A stretch of 64,000 nt of DNA from Phytophthora sp. 'mugwort' (lineage: Eukaryota > Oomycota > Peronosporomycetes > Peronosporales > Peronosporaceae): the NCBI GenBank assembly GCA_033558025.1, contig JAUCEF010000017.1, positions 3,286,001-3,350,000 of the forward strand. The letters run 5' to 3'. A program made the position numbers and the translations under genes. This document shows, one piece after another, positions 52,845 through 63,743 of this stretch (within the stretch, counting starts at the first letter, position 1; every line of letters begins with the position of its first letter). The notes under the pieces were generated by a model that was not told the origin of the DNA, did no database searches, and was given only the letters and a program-made list of their open reading frames with translations.

Positions 52845-53507
52845 CAAAGGTATAGTACGTCAAGTAGGCCGCTGTTGGATCATGCACCCTCGCCAGATAG
52901 CTCGATGCGGGGCTCGTAGGTTCCGCCAGCCTCAAAAAAAGTTGCTGAGGTGTCTAATGACACTATCTCGACACGTTTTGTTGCTTCTCGCGCTCGTGGA
53001 TCTCTCGGCACGCTTGCTGGTGTCGTTCATCTTGCTTTTTTGTTTCCGTTCGGGTAACAACGTTTTTTTATTACTGTAAATTACCTACCGTATGACATCT
53101 GGAATAAAGGTATTGGTTTTAACGGATAAAGTGCCGCCATGCCTTAACGACGTGACGAGGCTGGCATGGCATGATACTTATGGCAGTGATTAACCCCTTG
53201 AACCGGAGAGCCTGGACCTTACAAGATAAGGGCAGGTTCTTAATGTGAACAAAACAAGTTAAGGATTAATGTACTTGCTTTTGTATCGACCTTCACAAAC
53301 CTCAAGTCAAGGAAGGGTAGGAGATGTATCCCTGCTTTCCCGATAGATGCGACGATCTACATATACAGCCCTTTTGGAAAGTGCATCTGCAGATCAAACT
53401 GGCGTTTTGCATATGCATTTTGTAGAAGACTGCCTCCCGCCACTCAAATTCGTGTCTCACTCCAAGATTTTTCATCCTCGGCCGCAGACTCCACACTGCT
53501 CCGCAAA
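52845..53507. other. No gene recognised
   Basis: AT-rich with short frames. It may hold the left end of the piggyBac relic. Confidence 0.35.
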
Positions 53508-56500
53508 ATGGCATTTCAAGCGCGCGCGGGGGGTGAGAAAGCCGGCTGGACCTCCAAACGGCCCAATAGTCTTTCAGTTGACTTCACCTATCTTAAGCCT
53601 GGCAAGCCGATCAAGGACGTCAAAGGAGAAGACGTTTTCGTAAGAGATGACGCGCCGATGAATTATTTGGACAAAACGACCTTGGCAACACTGCATGCTG
53701 TATTTGATGGTTGTTCACCACACTGTATTGATAATACTTCGTGAAAAGATGATTTTCGAGCAAAGAAACAGGCGAGGCGTGAACGATTAGCAAACAGCGC
53801 GCGACGTCGAAACTCTGTGAAAGCTGCAAGAGCTGGGAAAGCCGGCAAACCCGTTACGGCAGAATGTATGTATATCGTATGCTGGGTGGTCATATTTGAA
53901 TGTTATGCTAATCGAGTACGTGTCTATCCGCTCGTCTTGTCCAAGCATCCGTCGGGAGCCCGCCGGTTCATCCACCTGTCGGTAACCACGGCAGCCCAGT
54001 CACCGTCCCTCGCATCGGCATTGGAGCATGAATCCACCCTATCGCCAAGTGCGTCACGGAGCCGGTTGTCTTACGAGCAACTTCCCTGCACGTCCCAACG
54101 TTTTCACCAGGGAGCGGCGATGGTCAATCCCCCAGAAGCCCGGCGGCAGTACCCTGTATTGTCCAAGTTATGTATTCATATAGAGCTGTTAATGGTCTTC
54201 TACTGTGTACTAGATTCGGCTATCAGTCCCAAAACCTCGATCCAGATTTCGACGAAGCAAAAGAGAGCATCAATGCATCCGACGACTCCGACCGACGACT
54301 CCGAAGAAGGCAACCTGTCAGAGAGCAATGCGGACCAGCTCGGAATCGACGAAGAATGGAAGGAAGAATCTCAAACCAACAAACAGTCTACTGACGGCGG
54401 CTCAAACCAATATGTACATGTCATGAGTAGTCCACGTGTATGTTTGGTTTATATTGTACCTGAAGATGGGAACCATGATGTGAACCATATTTCGGCCAAT
54501 TATGACCCAAGCACGTTTGCTGGGCTTGAATCGGACGCTGCGAACGATGAAACGCACACGCCGTACGACTACCTACGGGAGCATTACAAGAACCGATCGT
54601 CTGAAGCAATGCGTGAAGACTACCTACACTTGTACAGTGGTGACTCAGGGCCAACTGGAAGGGACGGGGGGCCATATCCGCTGCTTCAAGTCCGTCTGGG
54701 GCTTTTTTCTACTTCCAGCAACCGCAGCTGTGGGAGGAAATAGCTGCTGAGTCCAGTGATGACTTCGAGGCGAGTATTGACGGGCGCGTAGAAGGCCAAC
54801 ATGCAAAACAGCTCGCGCGAGAACTCAAGCACCCTGGATACAAGGCCAAGGCACGAGATGTCATCCGCGAGGACATGCTGAAGGCATCACCTATCGAGGC
54901 GAGAGAGCTGTGTGTCTACATAGGCCTTTTTGTTAGCACGGTTCATTGCCTCGGACAAGGAAAAACTTACGCATCATTGGAAAATGCGGGAAGAAGGCGC
55001 CATATCGCGTGGTGTTTTGGGCGCTTCATGACGTGATATCGATTTATGCATTTCTCCAGAAACCTACACTTCAGCCGGAATGATGACCCATTCCGGCTGA
55101 AGACCGCGACGGATTGCGCTTAAAAGCTGCGTCCAGTTATGGACGCACTACAAGATCGGTTTGCAGCAGGCTACACGCCACCTGCCATCACGGCGTTCGA
55201 CGAGCCGATATTGCCTTCGCGCTCTACGTTCAACCGCATGCGCGTTTGCATCAAGGAAAAATCCAACAAGTGGGGCAAGTTGTTCATGCTGTGCTGCTTG
55301 AGTACGTCTTACTGTATTCGGTCTGTATCAGGTGTGCCTTCGGATACTCCTGTTTTTATCCCTAAGCTTGTTTATCGTGTATGGCCCAAACTAACATATT
55401 GTTATATGGTACAATCCAGATTTGAAGTATACTGCGGATAAAAGGAGAGAGCAAGTCAGACATGCTCGACAGATTACAAGTCCGGCCATGCCGCCGTAGT
55501 ACGCAAGCTGCGGCAAGTATTCGGTCCTACAGCCCCACAGAGTGGAGAGATGCGGCTCGTCGTCACGGATCGATCCTATTCGTCATTAACTTTGTCGATG
55601 CAGCTCCTAACTATGGGATTTTACTCTATTGGTACGGTACGGACGGATCGCCAAGGACTGCGTACGAAGATGATTCCTAAGAAAATAATGGGAGGCAAGA
55701 AAAAGCCGCCGAAGATACCTAAGAACAGACCTGCGAGCATTGAACGGGGCTCATTCTTCGTGGATGAAGCCTTGCAGGTTCTGGTGATGCGAATTGCGAT
55801 GGTGGAATACACGCGCCGTGCATATGCTGAGTGCTGGTGGTAGCGTGCAGCCAGACCGTATTGTCCGACGCGATGCGTTGATAGGGGAGCAGCAGGAAGT
55901 GTATTGCCCCCGCATCGTCAAGAATTTTCAAAGGTACATGGGGGAGCGTCGGCGTGCACGACTAACTACGACTTCAACGTTAGTGGTGCAATCTTGTATC
56001 TACACATAGATGCGTTCTAAGCATGTATGGTACATTCTACAGGTACTCGCTGTAGCTTTGCATCAAGTACAAGAAATACTACTATTTTTAGGCATCGTTG
56101 ACCTGGTAGTTGTTAACTCTTACATCGTCTTCAATGCTGCTCGTGAAGCGGCACATCTCCCAAATTGAGCCACGTGAAATCCTTGAAATCGCTTCATACG
56201 CAGCATCCATAGTGCTAACTACAAGCTGGCACTAAACGATGAGTGGAGACCAGGGAATAATAAGCAAGGACGGAAGCGCCGAACAAGAACCTGCAAGGAT
56301 GCTCACTCCTCAAGGGCAGTGGCGACATGCGAGGCGGTAATTCATCGACTTACTGCAGTACGTGCAAGCTACAAATCTCGTCGAAGAAAATTATGACGCG
56401 ACGCGCCTTCCTGTGCGAGAAGAAGTGCCACACCGTGAAGGGCGACTTGGGATCCTGCTTCAACATCTGGCACAAGTGCTGGAACAATGGAACGCTGGCA

Positions 56501-56635
56501 CCTCCGCCACAACACGGGGGAAGCTGTCGATCCGTGCGTGCGCCTGACGGTCCCCGAGGGTACGAGGAACTCGACGCAGAAGAGAAAGACGACGACTCAA
56601 GTGATGAGTCCACGCATTGGACTCCCGCCCGGTGA
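53508..56635 (+). pseudogene. piggyBac-type transposase (DDE_Tnp_1_7) relic with C-terminal zinc-binding tail
   Basis: The N-terminus (53508-53743) reads LSVDFTYLKPGKPIKDVKGE and MNYLDKTTLATLHAVFDG. A disordered acidic region (54230-54700) is followed by the core: LCVYIGLFVSTVHCLGQGK, TYASLENAGRRRHIAWCFGR, DALQDRFAAGYTPPAITAFD (first catalytic Asp) and ILPSRSTFNRMRV. LVVTDRSYSS holds the second Asp, and TMGFYSIGTVRTDRQGLRTK and PASIERGSF follow. The third Asp motif, normally VDxHD, reads VGVHD followed by a stop (near 55950). IVDLVVVNSYIVFNAAREAA (56095) and a Cys/His tail (YCSTCKLQ, FLCEKKCHTVKG, CFNIWHKCW; 56350-56490) close it. The tail matches the RING-like zinc finger of piggyBac proteins. 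Many stops and frame changes; no TTAA-bounded ends identified. Confidence 0.8.
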
Positions 56636-56731
56636 AGCGGGTGAGCGCCCGTCGCTCACCCGAGGCGACGACGGGCAGGCCTCCTCAAATATGGGATTTT
56701 GACGCATATTGTCATATTGCCCATATTTGAA

Positions 56732-56953
56732 GATGGCTGGAAGACTGTTGGTAATCCGTTTAGTCTGCTCAAACAGTTTTGTGGTGATGTAGCGTCCACT
56801 TTCCCGAAGCCTGCAACCGTAGAGAGCGATTTCTCTATCATGGGCTGAGAAAAAGCGTTACTGGAAGAGCATCACAGATCTTCTGTCGAAGGTGTCATGC
56901 ATGCAAAGCAAATTAAGGCCCTACGAGAGCTTGCAGACAAACCGAAAGCGTAG
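56732..56953 (+). pseudogene. hAT transposase C-terminal dimerisation fragment
   Basis: One frame reads DGWKTVGNPFSLLKQFCGDV, ASTFPKPATVESDFSIMG, stop, EKALLEEHHRSSVEGVMHAK, then QIKALRELADKPKA and stop. The pattern P-A-T-V-x-S-D-F-S-I-x-G-W, with Trp here changed to a TGA stop, is the hAT dimerisation motif as found in oomycete copies. No BED finger or catalytic part precedes it. Confidence 0.55.
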
Positions 56954-57592
56954 ATATAACCAGAAGAATACATTGTAGACCAGCACTTAATGATTCCCAT
57001 ATTCCCATATCGTGATTCTCGAAATGATCATAGTAGGCTTCTATATGGGAAGAATAGCCTTCACATATTTAAGGAGGCCTGACGATGGCTGATTGAGCAG
57101 CTGATGACGCACTTTCATTTCTTTTGAGTTTCAGTGTAGCAAATTATCACGTTGTTCTGATTGGTACATATGTTTATCTTGATGCTATTATGCACTTCCT
57201 GTTCACGGCTGTGCACGGCGATTCTATGTCTCTATCACAGTCTTGCATCAGTTTTGTAGCAGTGCATACATGTCATGAGTGCAAACATGTAGAGGTGGTA
57301 ACCGAAAGGTGGAGCATGCAGGATAACAAGAGAGGTCTAGCCCGCGCCTATAAGCTATACATCTTACGAAAACATGAAGAGCTTTGTATGAAAACCTTTC
57401 CCGCACATACACGTTAGATCTTCTAAAGTTTAGGCAGCAGGGTACGGCTACCGTAATCCCCCTGTCGAAAGCGTCACCGTTATGCACAGCGGATAGGTAT
57501 CTTAAACATGGCCAAAACCACGATATGCACGCACTTAATGGTTACAATACGGTTCTCTTGAAAGCACATTGTGACAACACACACAGAGCCGA
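56954..57592. other. No gene recognised
   Basis: A 97-codon plus frame (57124-57417) contains a hydrophobic N-terminus and Cys residues but no recognised domain. Confidence 0.35.
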
Positions 57593-57890
57593 GTGACCAG
57601 GCGCGATGAACGCGCGCCGATATCTCGCAGGAGAGTTCACCTACGAAGCTGAGCTTTGGCATAGAGCTTCACCGATCTGTTGGATCGGTACTCCGTAAGT
57701 TGCGCGACGCAGAGCTGATATTGACTGATTTTGTGATGCTCCGTTTTCAACTCTATTGATTTGACTGCAGAAGTGACCAGGCACGGTGAACGCGCGCCGA
57801 TACCTCGCAGGTGATCCCACACACGAACCTGAGCTTTTGTATAGAGCTTCATCAATCTATTGGCTCGGCGCTCTGTAAGTTTGCGCTGCT
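57593..57890. repeat. Two-copy direct repeat with 180-bp period
   Basis: GTGACCAGGC starts both copies at 57593 and 57773. About 115 bp of each unit is clearly alike, while the rest is diverged or lost. On the minus strand both copies give related peptides (MKLYTKAQVRVWDHLRGIGA with RSPCLVT, and VKLYAKAQLRR with LLRDIGARSSRLVT). The period is a multiple of three, so a 60-residue coding repeat is possible. Confidence 0.8.
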
Positions 57891-58695
57891 GCCGCAACTA
57901 TCAGAGGATGCAGTCGAGTAGGCACTTGTAGCATCGTCAACAATGAACTCGACTGGAGGCATCACAGCCCTAAACTTCCTTGACCAGTCGTTTAACCTGT
58001 CAAATCTGCTATAAAACCCGGTAATTTACCGGTATTTTAAGCGACCTTTTACAAGTTTTTGTAACAGCTGGTTCTTCGAACTGCGAATGTAGCGCGAATG
58101 TTGCTTCATGGCATCCGCCTATATGCAGCCGCCTGTGTAATGCGAATGTTTGCTCGATGACATCCGAAAACTTCTTGCAACGACAGATTTTAAAACTGCG
58201 CATTGTTGCGTGAACGCCGTCCGGCTCAAGTACAACACTTTCAACCAAGACCCAGCCTGTCGTTCCTTGCATCAATTGATACATTTTTAAATGCCGTGTC
58301 GACGTTATCTTCGCGAGAACTATGCAACTACATCGTATTTTTTATTGCTATTAAAATTGCATTTCTTCATCTTTTCGAAGATGTACATGTATTTCATCTG
58401 AACGTTCAATGCTAGCAAGGGATGCCTTCGAAACGAAAACTGTGGGTTGCAGTAATACACAAACGGGAAGCTATCAATTGGAATTACGATTTTCAGAACT
58501 GGTTCTAATAATACTGAGATGCTTCATCAATCGACAAAGTCATGAGGTTCCCCTCAACCCCGCACGAACGTTGGTGGCAGGCGAGGAACGGATGCAAAAA
58601 CGACCATACGCTCTCAAGACATTTAACACTACTTGCGTTTTTTAATGACTGGATAAACTACCCATAAACGCTAGGAAGAAATAGAGGCTCGAATT
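57891..58695. other. 3' flank of the EEP-jacalin gene, no other gene
   Basis: Short frames only. 58085-58160 holds two diverged copies of a motif GCGAATGTTTGCT(T/C)...ATCCG. Confidence 0.4.
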
Positions 58696-60027
58696 CTAAA
58701 GCCGCAGTGCCTGCTGCTGCAACTCATTTTCACTTTGCGTTTCTGTCTGGGATTGGTCATCCGTCAGTTCAGTGAAAATGGCACCCAGTCCACCGATTCC
58801 GTCGTCACTTGCACGGCCGTAGAAGCCATTCAGCTGGAAACCCCTCGGTGCTTTCACGACGCCGCGCTCATCCGTAGTCGTTCCGTGCGCAACCGATCGG
58901 CCCTTGCTCGTTCCCAGCTTGAGATAGAAGATGCACGTGCGGCCATCCTTCTTGCCCCAGTGAACCTGCATTGAATTAATGTACTCGCCCGCCTGCAGCG
59001 CCAATTTTTTCGGCGAACCACCACTGCCACCGTGAGTAAGAGTACTCTCGGTCGGAGCAGAAACCTCAAGCGTTACAGCATCGACACGTTTGGCGCCACG
59101 AATCGTAATAGAGCTCACGGTTTGTCCAGGCTCAGTCAGCGCGAGATCGGTGAAATAAGTTCCGTGCGGGCCACCGAAGGTGCTGCTGAGGTTGAAACTG
59201 GGGTTTGCCGTCCAGGTGAACGTCGAAGAAATAGGCGGGTGGTCCGACAGCGCCGTTCCGTTCTTGTCGAGAAAAGCCTCATTCTCGTTGTTCCACTTGT
59301 CTAGCGTCAGCGTGACATACTTGCCGCTGCGGTACATGATCTTGTCGACGACCTCGCACTTGTTTGTCATGTTTGCCGTCTCACACTTGATCGCCTCAGC
59401 GCCCTTCTTAGGGAGGTCACCCTTGCGAATGTGTTCAATCCAGCCATCGGTCAGGTTTTGCTCCGCCACGAACTCAGCGATAGTATCGAGTTTACGTGTG
59501 TAGCGCGTGTTGGTGTCGCCCATGACGATGACAGCGTTGCCAGCCGAGTTTTTGGTGATGAAATCGCTCAGTTGCTTCAGGTTAGAAGCACGGGCCTTTT
59601 GGTCAGCAGCCGACACACCAGCGTCTGCGTGAAGATTGTACACGTCTAAGACGACGCCGTCTGCCAATTGAACAGTCTGGAGCGTGAATCCCTTGGGTGT
59701 CATGCAGTCAAAACTCTCGTCGTCACTGCATTCGCTCCACGTCGTACGTTCAAGACCCAAATTACTAAATGGGAGGTTGGAGAGCGTGTTGAGACCGCTT
59801 CCAAAGGGGACTCCGCCGCTCGTGGTCGTACGGTACTTTTGCTTATTCTGCTTATACAGGAACGCATGGTAGTTGAAGTCTTCTTGGACGTTAACGATGT
59901 CCCAGTTGCTAATGCGCTTGCCCATTTCCACGCTGTAGATCTCCGGGTTACCGCTCGAGAGAATAGCTGGCAGTCCTGCCACATTGTAGCACAAGACCGA
60001 GAACGAGTTTGCGCCGGCCAAAGACAT
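58696..60027 (-). CDS. Endonuclease/exonuclease/phosphatase-family enzyme fused to a jacalin-like lectin domain
   Basis: Intact frame of 443 residues. Residues 8-272 form an EEP-fold metal-dependent phosphoesterase. The active-site set is complete: Asn15 (CYNVAGLP), Glu49 (NVQEDF), His133 (YNLHAD), Asp171/Asn173 (VMGDTNTRY), Asp262-His263 (LSDHPPIS). The style (CYNVAGLP, long QED loop) is closest to sphingomyelinase/inositol-phosphatase-like members rather than AP endonucleases, so the substrate may be a phospholipid headgroup or phosphoinositide. This is inference. Residues 277-430 are a jacalin-like beta-prism: FGGPHGTYFTDL, TVSSITIRGAKRVDAVTLEV, SPKKLALQAGEYINSMQVHW, GFQLNGFYGRASDDGIGGLG. 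It would bind mannose-type glycans. No signal peptide starts the frame, and an upstream stop precedes the ATG; a short upstream exon could supply one. A second jacalin gene lies at the right edge. Confidence 0.85.
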   Translation of the reverse strand: MSLAGANSFSVLCYNVAGLPAILSSGNPEIYSVEMGKRISNWDIVNVQEDFNYHAFLYKQNKQKYRTTTSGGVPFGSGLNTLSNLPFSNLGLERTTWSECSDDESFDCMTPKGFTLQTVQLADGVVLDVYNLHADAGVSAADQKARASNLKQLSDFITKNSAGNAVIVMGDTNTRYTRKLDTIAEFVAEQNLTDGWIEHIRKGDLPKKGAEAIKCETANMTNKCEVVDKIMYRSGKYVTLTLDKWNNENEAFLDKNGTALSDHPPISSTFTWTANPSFNLSSTFGGPHGTYFTDLALTEPGQTVSSITIRGAKRVDAVTLEVSAPTESTLTHGGSGGSPKKLALQAGEYINSMQVHWGKKDGRTCIFYLKLGTSKGRSVAHGTTTDERGVVKAPRGFQLNGFYGRASDDGIGGLGAIFTELTDDQSQTETQSENELQQQALRL

Positions 60028-60380
60028 TGTCCACTCTGATTAATCTGCTGCGTAAAAGACAACTTGAGAAGTGAGGGAAGAGCCCAGCAGCATACTGTCC
60101 GCCCATACAACCCTGTACTGTAACATGTTGGCAAAGCTCGCCAAAGACTCTTCGATTGGCGTTTAGGGCGCAGCAAATCATTCCCGATTGGAACACATGT
60201 TCTTCATGATTTTGAAAGAGGAAGGGACCGTAAAAACATGAAGTACCAGATATGATAAAAAAAGATACGTATTTAATGTAGATCCGCAAGAGCATTTTGT
60301 ACCGAACCGTGTTCGGTACATGTATTCAGCGGATTGTGGGACGGGCGGAATAATCAACGCCACGACGTATTTCTACAATA
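60028..60380. other. Upstream region of the EEP-jacalin gene
   Basis: About 350 bp between the start codon and the Harbinger-type element. 60080-60028 on the minus strand contains a pyrimidine-rich stretch ending in CAG and several AG sites that could be splice acceptors for a missing first exon. No gene on plus. Confidence 0.4.
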
Positions 60381-60483
60381 GTGGTTGTCAGAGTTGGATA
60401 CAAGCCGTGTTTCCAAATAAACCTTATAGCCAATGACAGCATCCTAACTTTGACTACCTTCCCGCGCTCGCTGGCTCCAATGA

Positions 60484-61294
60484 GTGCGACCTTTCGGTCC
60501 AGCCAGCAAAATGCCAACTCGAAGTCGCAAGAGAAGAGTGCTGAGCGCGCTTCGGAAGCTATGGAACACAGCACTAGACAGCCAGCTAGATGGTGAAGAT
60601 GATGGCTCCAGTGCGGATGAGGAACAAGACGAGCTTGCAACGATGTATATCGTCTTGAAAACGAAGCGGTATATTACCCCCGCCGTCGGGTTCCTCGCCC
60701 TCCCTCAAGAATCCGTTATTACCTCACCGAAATGCCGGACGCTGAGTTCAAGCTCCACTTTCGACTTTCACGTCCGTAGGTTTTGGCTGTCTGCTCTCTA
60801 ATCGCTGACCATCCGGAATTTCAGAGCACAGCAGGAAAGATGCAGAAGCTGAGCGTGGAGGTGCATCTTATGGGACTTCTCAAAGTACTGGGGTCGACCG
60901 ACGGCGAAGGCCATTCAGCTGAGTTTTTGTCAGTGGGCGGGCATATACCTGAGGATGTACTGGCTAAGCGGGTGATCCGAGCACACAATAGTTAGTGGAG
61001 CAGTATTTACTTGGTGACTCTGCGTATCAGGCGTCAGGTTTACTGGTCCCGGCGTTTAAAACTTCGCAGGGTAGGTACCTTGATGTAAAAAAAACGTACT
61101 TCAACAAGTGCCTGGCTAAAATTCGGATTCGCGTTGAGCACTGTATCGGAATACTCAAAGGCCGATTCCCGCTGCTAAGAAAGCTACTTTGCAGACTGCG
61201 GAACCGAAAAGAAATGAAGGATACCATTGAGTTAATTCGGGTGTGTATGATTTTACACAACATGGCTATCGCAGATCCTGTCCCGAGAAAATAG
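60484..61294 (+). pseudogene. Harbinger-type (HARBI1-like) transposase, broken
   Basis: Plus-strand pieces: RKRRVLSALRKLWNTALDSQ (60520), an acidic linker, KMQKLSVEVHLMGLLKVLGS with GEGHSAEF (60840), then a stop. The C-terminal catalytic half is at 60995-61294, with QYLLGDSAYQASGLLVPAF (GD-S-A-Y motif holding an acidic residue) and TYFNKCLAKIRIRVEHCIGI (helix with the last Glu in RVEHCIG). LKGRFPLLRKLLCRL and DTIELIRVCMILHNMAI close it. The first Asp block is lost between 60700 and 60830. Stops and frame shifts break the frame at least twice. Confidence 0.75.
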
Positions 61295-61890
61295 ATTCAA
61301 CCTGAACCTGGTTCTGAAGATGACGAAGACGAACCGGACGATCCCTTGACGACCGATGCGACGAATGGTGTTTAGCGGCGCGAGTACTTGCGCAATTTGG
61401 TGTTCGACAAGCGGTTTGAACTCGCTGCTTGCGTCGGGCCATGGATCACGCTGAGGGAGGTAGCAGGCGATCGACTAGCGACTGAGATTCCGTTGTCTAG
61501 AAGCTGCTTGCGTGCAAGTACATGGTTTTTTAACCAAAGCGTCGCGCTGAGCAACTTCCAGCTGAACCTTTTTCAGGGCTAAATCAACATTGGCTTGGTC
61601 CTCCTTCAACTTAACCTCACGGTGTTTAAGTTTCATATTTCGTTTCCCGAAGCCTTAGCAAATGGTTAGTTTTCTGCGCTCGTTGTTTGCACGCCTTAGT
61701 GTGCTGGTCCAGCAACCTGTCGACTGGGTCTGACTTTGGCCGCTTAGATTCCAAACCATCATCTACATGCGCAAGCGGGCGCTTCTCACCAAGTTGGGCG
61801 ATGCTGCCAAGGCTATCTGCGGTCTTGTCTTCTTCGTCAATCTCATCCGAGGTAACCCGTGGGCGGACCGAGGGGCGGGACTAAAACACA

Positions 61891-62265
61891 TCAACCAACT
61901 TGTAGTAGTAGGGACAGCGTTTGAGGATTCGCCTCGGAGAGTCGACTCGCTCGTGATACCGGAGCCAGTTTGTGCCTGAAAATCGACAGCCTCGCGAAAT
62001 TGCCTCTCAATCGAATTAATTTCTCACGGACATCAGCTGTTGAGCGATGCGTGATCCCAACAGTCTTTAGCTCAAGCACAATTTCTTTCAGTAAGGCCTC
62101 CTTGGTGTTGCCGTTGGAGCGATGCTTCCCCGCCATTTGTTGTAGTTAGTCTCCGTGGAGAGCCAGTCCAGGACGACCTGCAGCGAGGACTTGCTGTCAT
62201 CTTTTCCATCGCGGTCCCAGAAGATCGGCTTCTTCTTGACGCGTATTGACGTCGCGCTCATTCGC
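61891..62265 (-). pseudogene. Myb/SANT-like companion protein of the second Harbinger-type element
   Basis: Minus-strand reading gives MSATSIRVKKKPIFWDRDGK and SSLQVVLDWLSTETNYNKWR. After a frame change near 62135 it gives KHRSNGNTKEALLKEIVLEL, KTVGITHRSTADVREKLIRL and a basic tail. The W...L-x-W-L...N-x-x-K-W spacing fits a Myb/SANT-like trihelix DNA-binding domain of the kind paired with Harbinger transposases. Assignment by pattern. Confidence 0.5.
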
Positions 62266-62438
62266 TCGCATTGAGATCTTCGCCCGTAGTTTTGATGTGT
62301 CGCACACCCCTTGTAATGCAAGCGATCTCTTGGAAAGAAAAAGCTGGGGTAAGATCTCGTGGATTGCAGGAATTTTTTGTCCAATGTGGTGACGGTGTGC
62401 TTCTTGGAAAAAGGCTTGCATCCAACTCTGACAACCAC

Positions 62439-63743
62439 TATTAGTATTAGAACCGTTGGGATATAATAAGGATGGACCGGTTTTAAAAAACTTCTCCACC
62501 CTTCTTGTCTCATAGATGTGATGTATATGGTATTACGATACGCCAGTAACAAAAGCAAATCTTTGTAAGAAAAGATTGCTTTGATTAATACTAAGCTTAA
62601 GTCTATGTAAAGCTTTAGGTTTCATCGCTCATCTGAATCAAGTCTATTTAATGCTAACGTTAGAACATCATTTTCAAAGTGAAATTTAGGTCGAAGTAGT
62701 CCACGTACATGGTATATGCATCATACAAGATAAGATGCGTTACTAACGACTAGGGTTTAGGGTTTACGACGACAGGTACTACATACAGTACGAATCGTGA
62801 CTAATCTTGCTGCCGTCGGAAGCAGTACAATATACATGTACTGTATGCATCCCAGCAGCAAGTTCGCCAAACCGTCACCATATCGCTTACAATGTCGGCA
62901 CAGCGGGACAATGCTTCATGTGATGCCCAGTCCGAATGCCTTGTCACGGTTTGCGTCAGTGTCTCGATAAGTCTTAGCCTGATGTGGTGTATTTCAGTAC
63001 AGTACGCATCATACTTCGATCGTACTAGCGCTTGTGACTGGTGACTCGAGATGGCCGCGATGAATAACATGGCGGTTATTTCTTGTGAATCTGGCATACA
63101 AAGAAATAAATCGACAGCGCTGTTATCTTGGCGTCAGTGCTGTTGCTCGAAGCTTTTCAGATCTCACAGGCAAAGTTAACCTACTGTCGCTCTTCCAGCT
63201 GTTTGGCAGCAAAACGGATCAACAATGTGTATCACTACATCGCACGTGTAAGAAAACAAGAGGACCGTGTCTCCATCCCAGCTTGCGCAGCTGGGCGGAA
63301 TGCAGAGGTGCGTATATTTGGGACGAGCTCTGTCGAAGTTTGACTTGAAAAAGTAGCGATAGTGCTCCGTGGTCTTGCCATTTTGCACTTCAGCCTTCAA
63401 GACGGAAAGTGAAGTACACCGGCGTCGCTGGATCGAGTTGACGGTGTCTTATACGGTGCACCGGCTCCTGTTGTCGGGAATGACATTCGCGAAACTTCGT
63501 TGCTGGCACCGAGAATCGCCTGTCAATAGATCGATGAACTGCGGCCGCAGCTCATCGTTTTAGTAGTATCGGACTTCACATACAAATAGACATGCATTTA
63601 AGTCGTCGCTCGCCTTTTTGATCGGACGCTCCGCTGTAGTAACCTATACACCATCGAATCAGTCGCCTCTTCAAGAATCTTGATGAAGTTGACACGGCAC
63701 TTAGTATGTCGAAAAATGCACTTTCCAATATTGAACGTCCCAT
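62439..63743. other. Intergenic, no gene recognised
   Basis: Short frames only on both strands (for example 63085-63348 plus and 63176-63400 minus), none with a recognised domain. Contains the telomere-like sequence at 62751. Confidence 0.45.
62751..62766 (+). repeat. Short telomere-like sequence
   Basis: TAGGGTTTAGGGTTTA is just over two units of TTTAGGG, the plant/oomycete-type telomere repeat. Too short to prove a telomeric origin. Confidence 0.5.

Larger units (their letters stand above)
60381..62438 (+). mobile_element. Second PIF/Harbinger-type element, about 2,058 bp, with long terminal repeats
   Basis: The left end GTGGTTGTCAGAGTTGGAT (60381) is matched by the inverted right end (ATCCAACTCTGACAACCAC, one mismatch, ending 62438). 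Similarity continues inward for about 20 bp (CAAGCC, TTTCCAA). The outermost AATA may also be part of the repeat, and no clean TWA duplication was resolved. Inside are a transposase (plus) and a Myb-like frame (minus), convergent, as in the element at 47878, but of a different subfamily: the terminal repeats and transposase text are unrelated at the DNA level. Confidence 0.8.

Noticed and set aside
58009..58284. 91-codon minus frame with Cys residues downstream of the EEP-jacalin gene
   Set aside because: No domain resemblance; it overlaps short local repeats and lies in the 3' flank.
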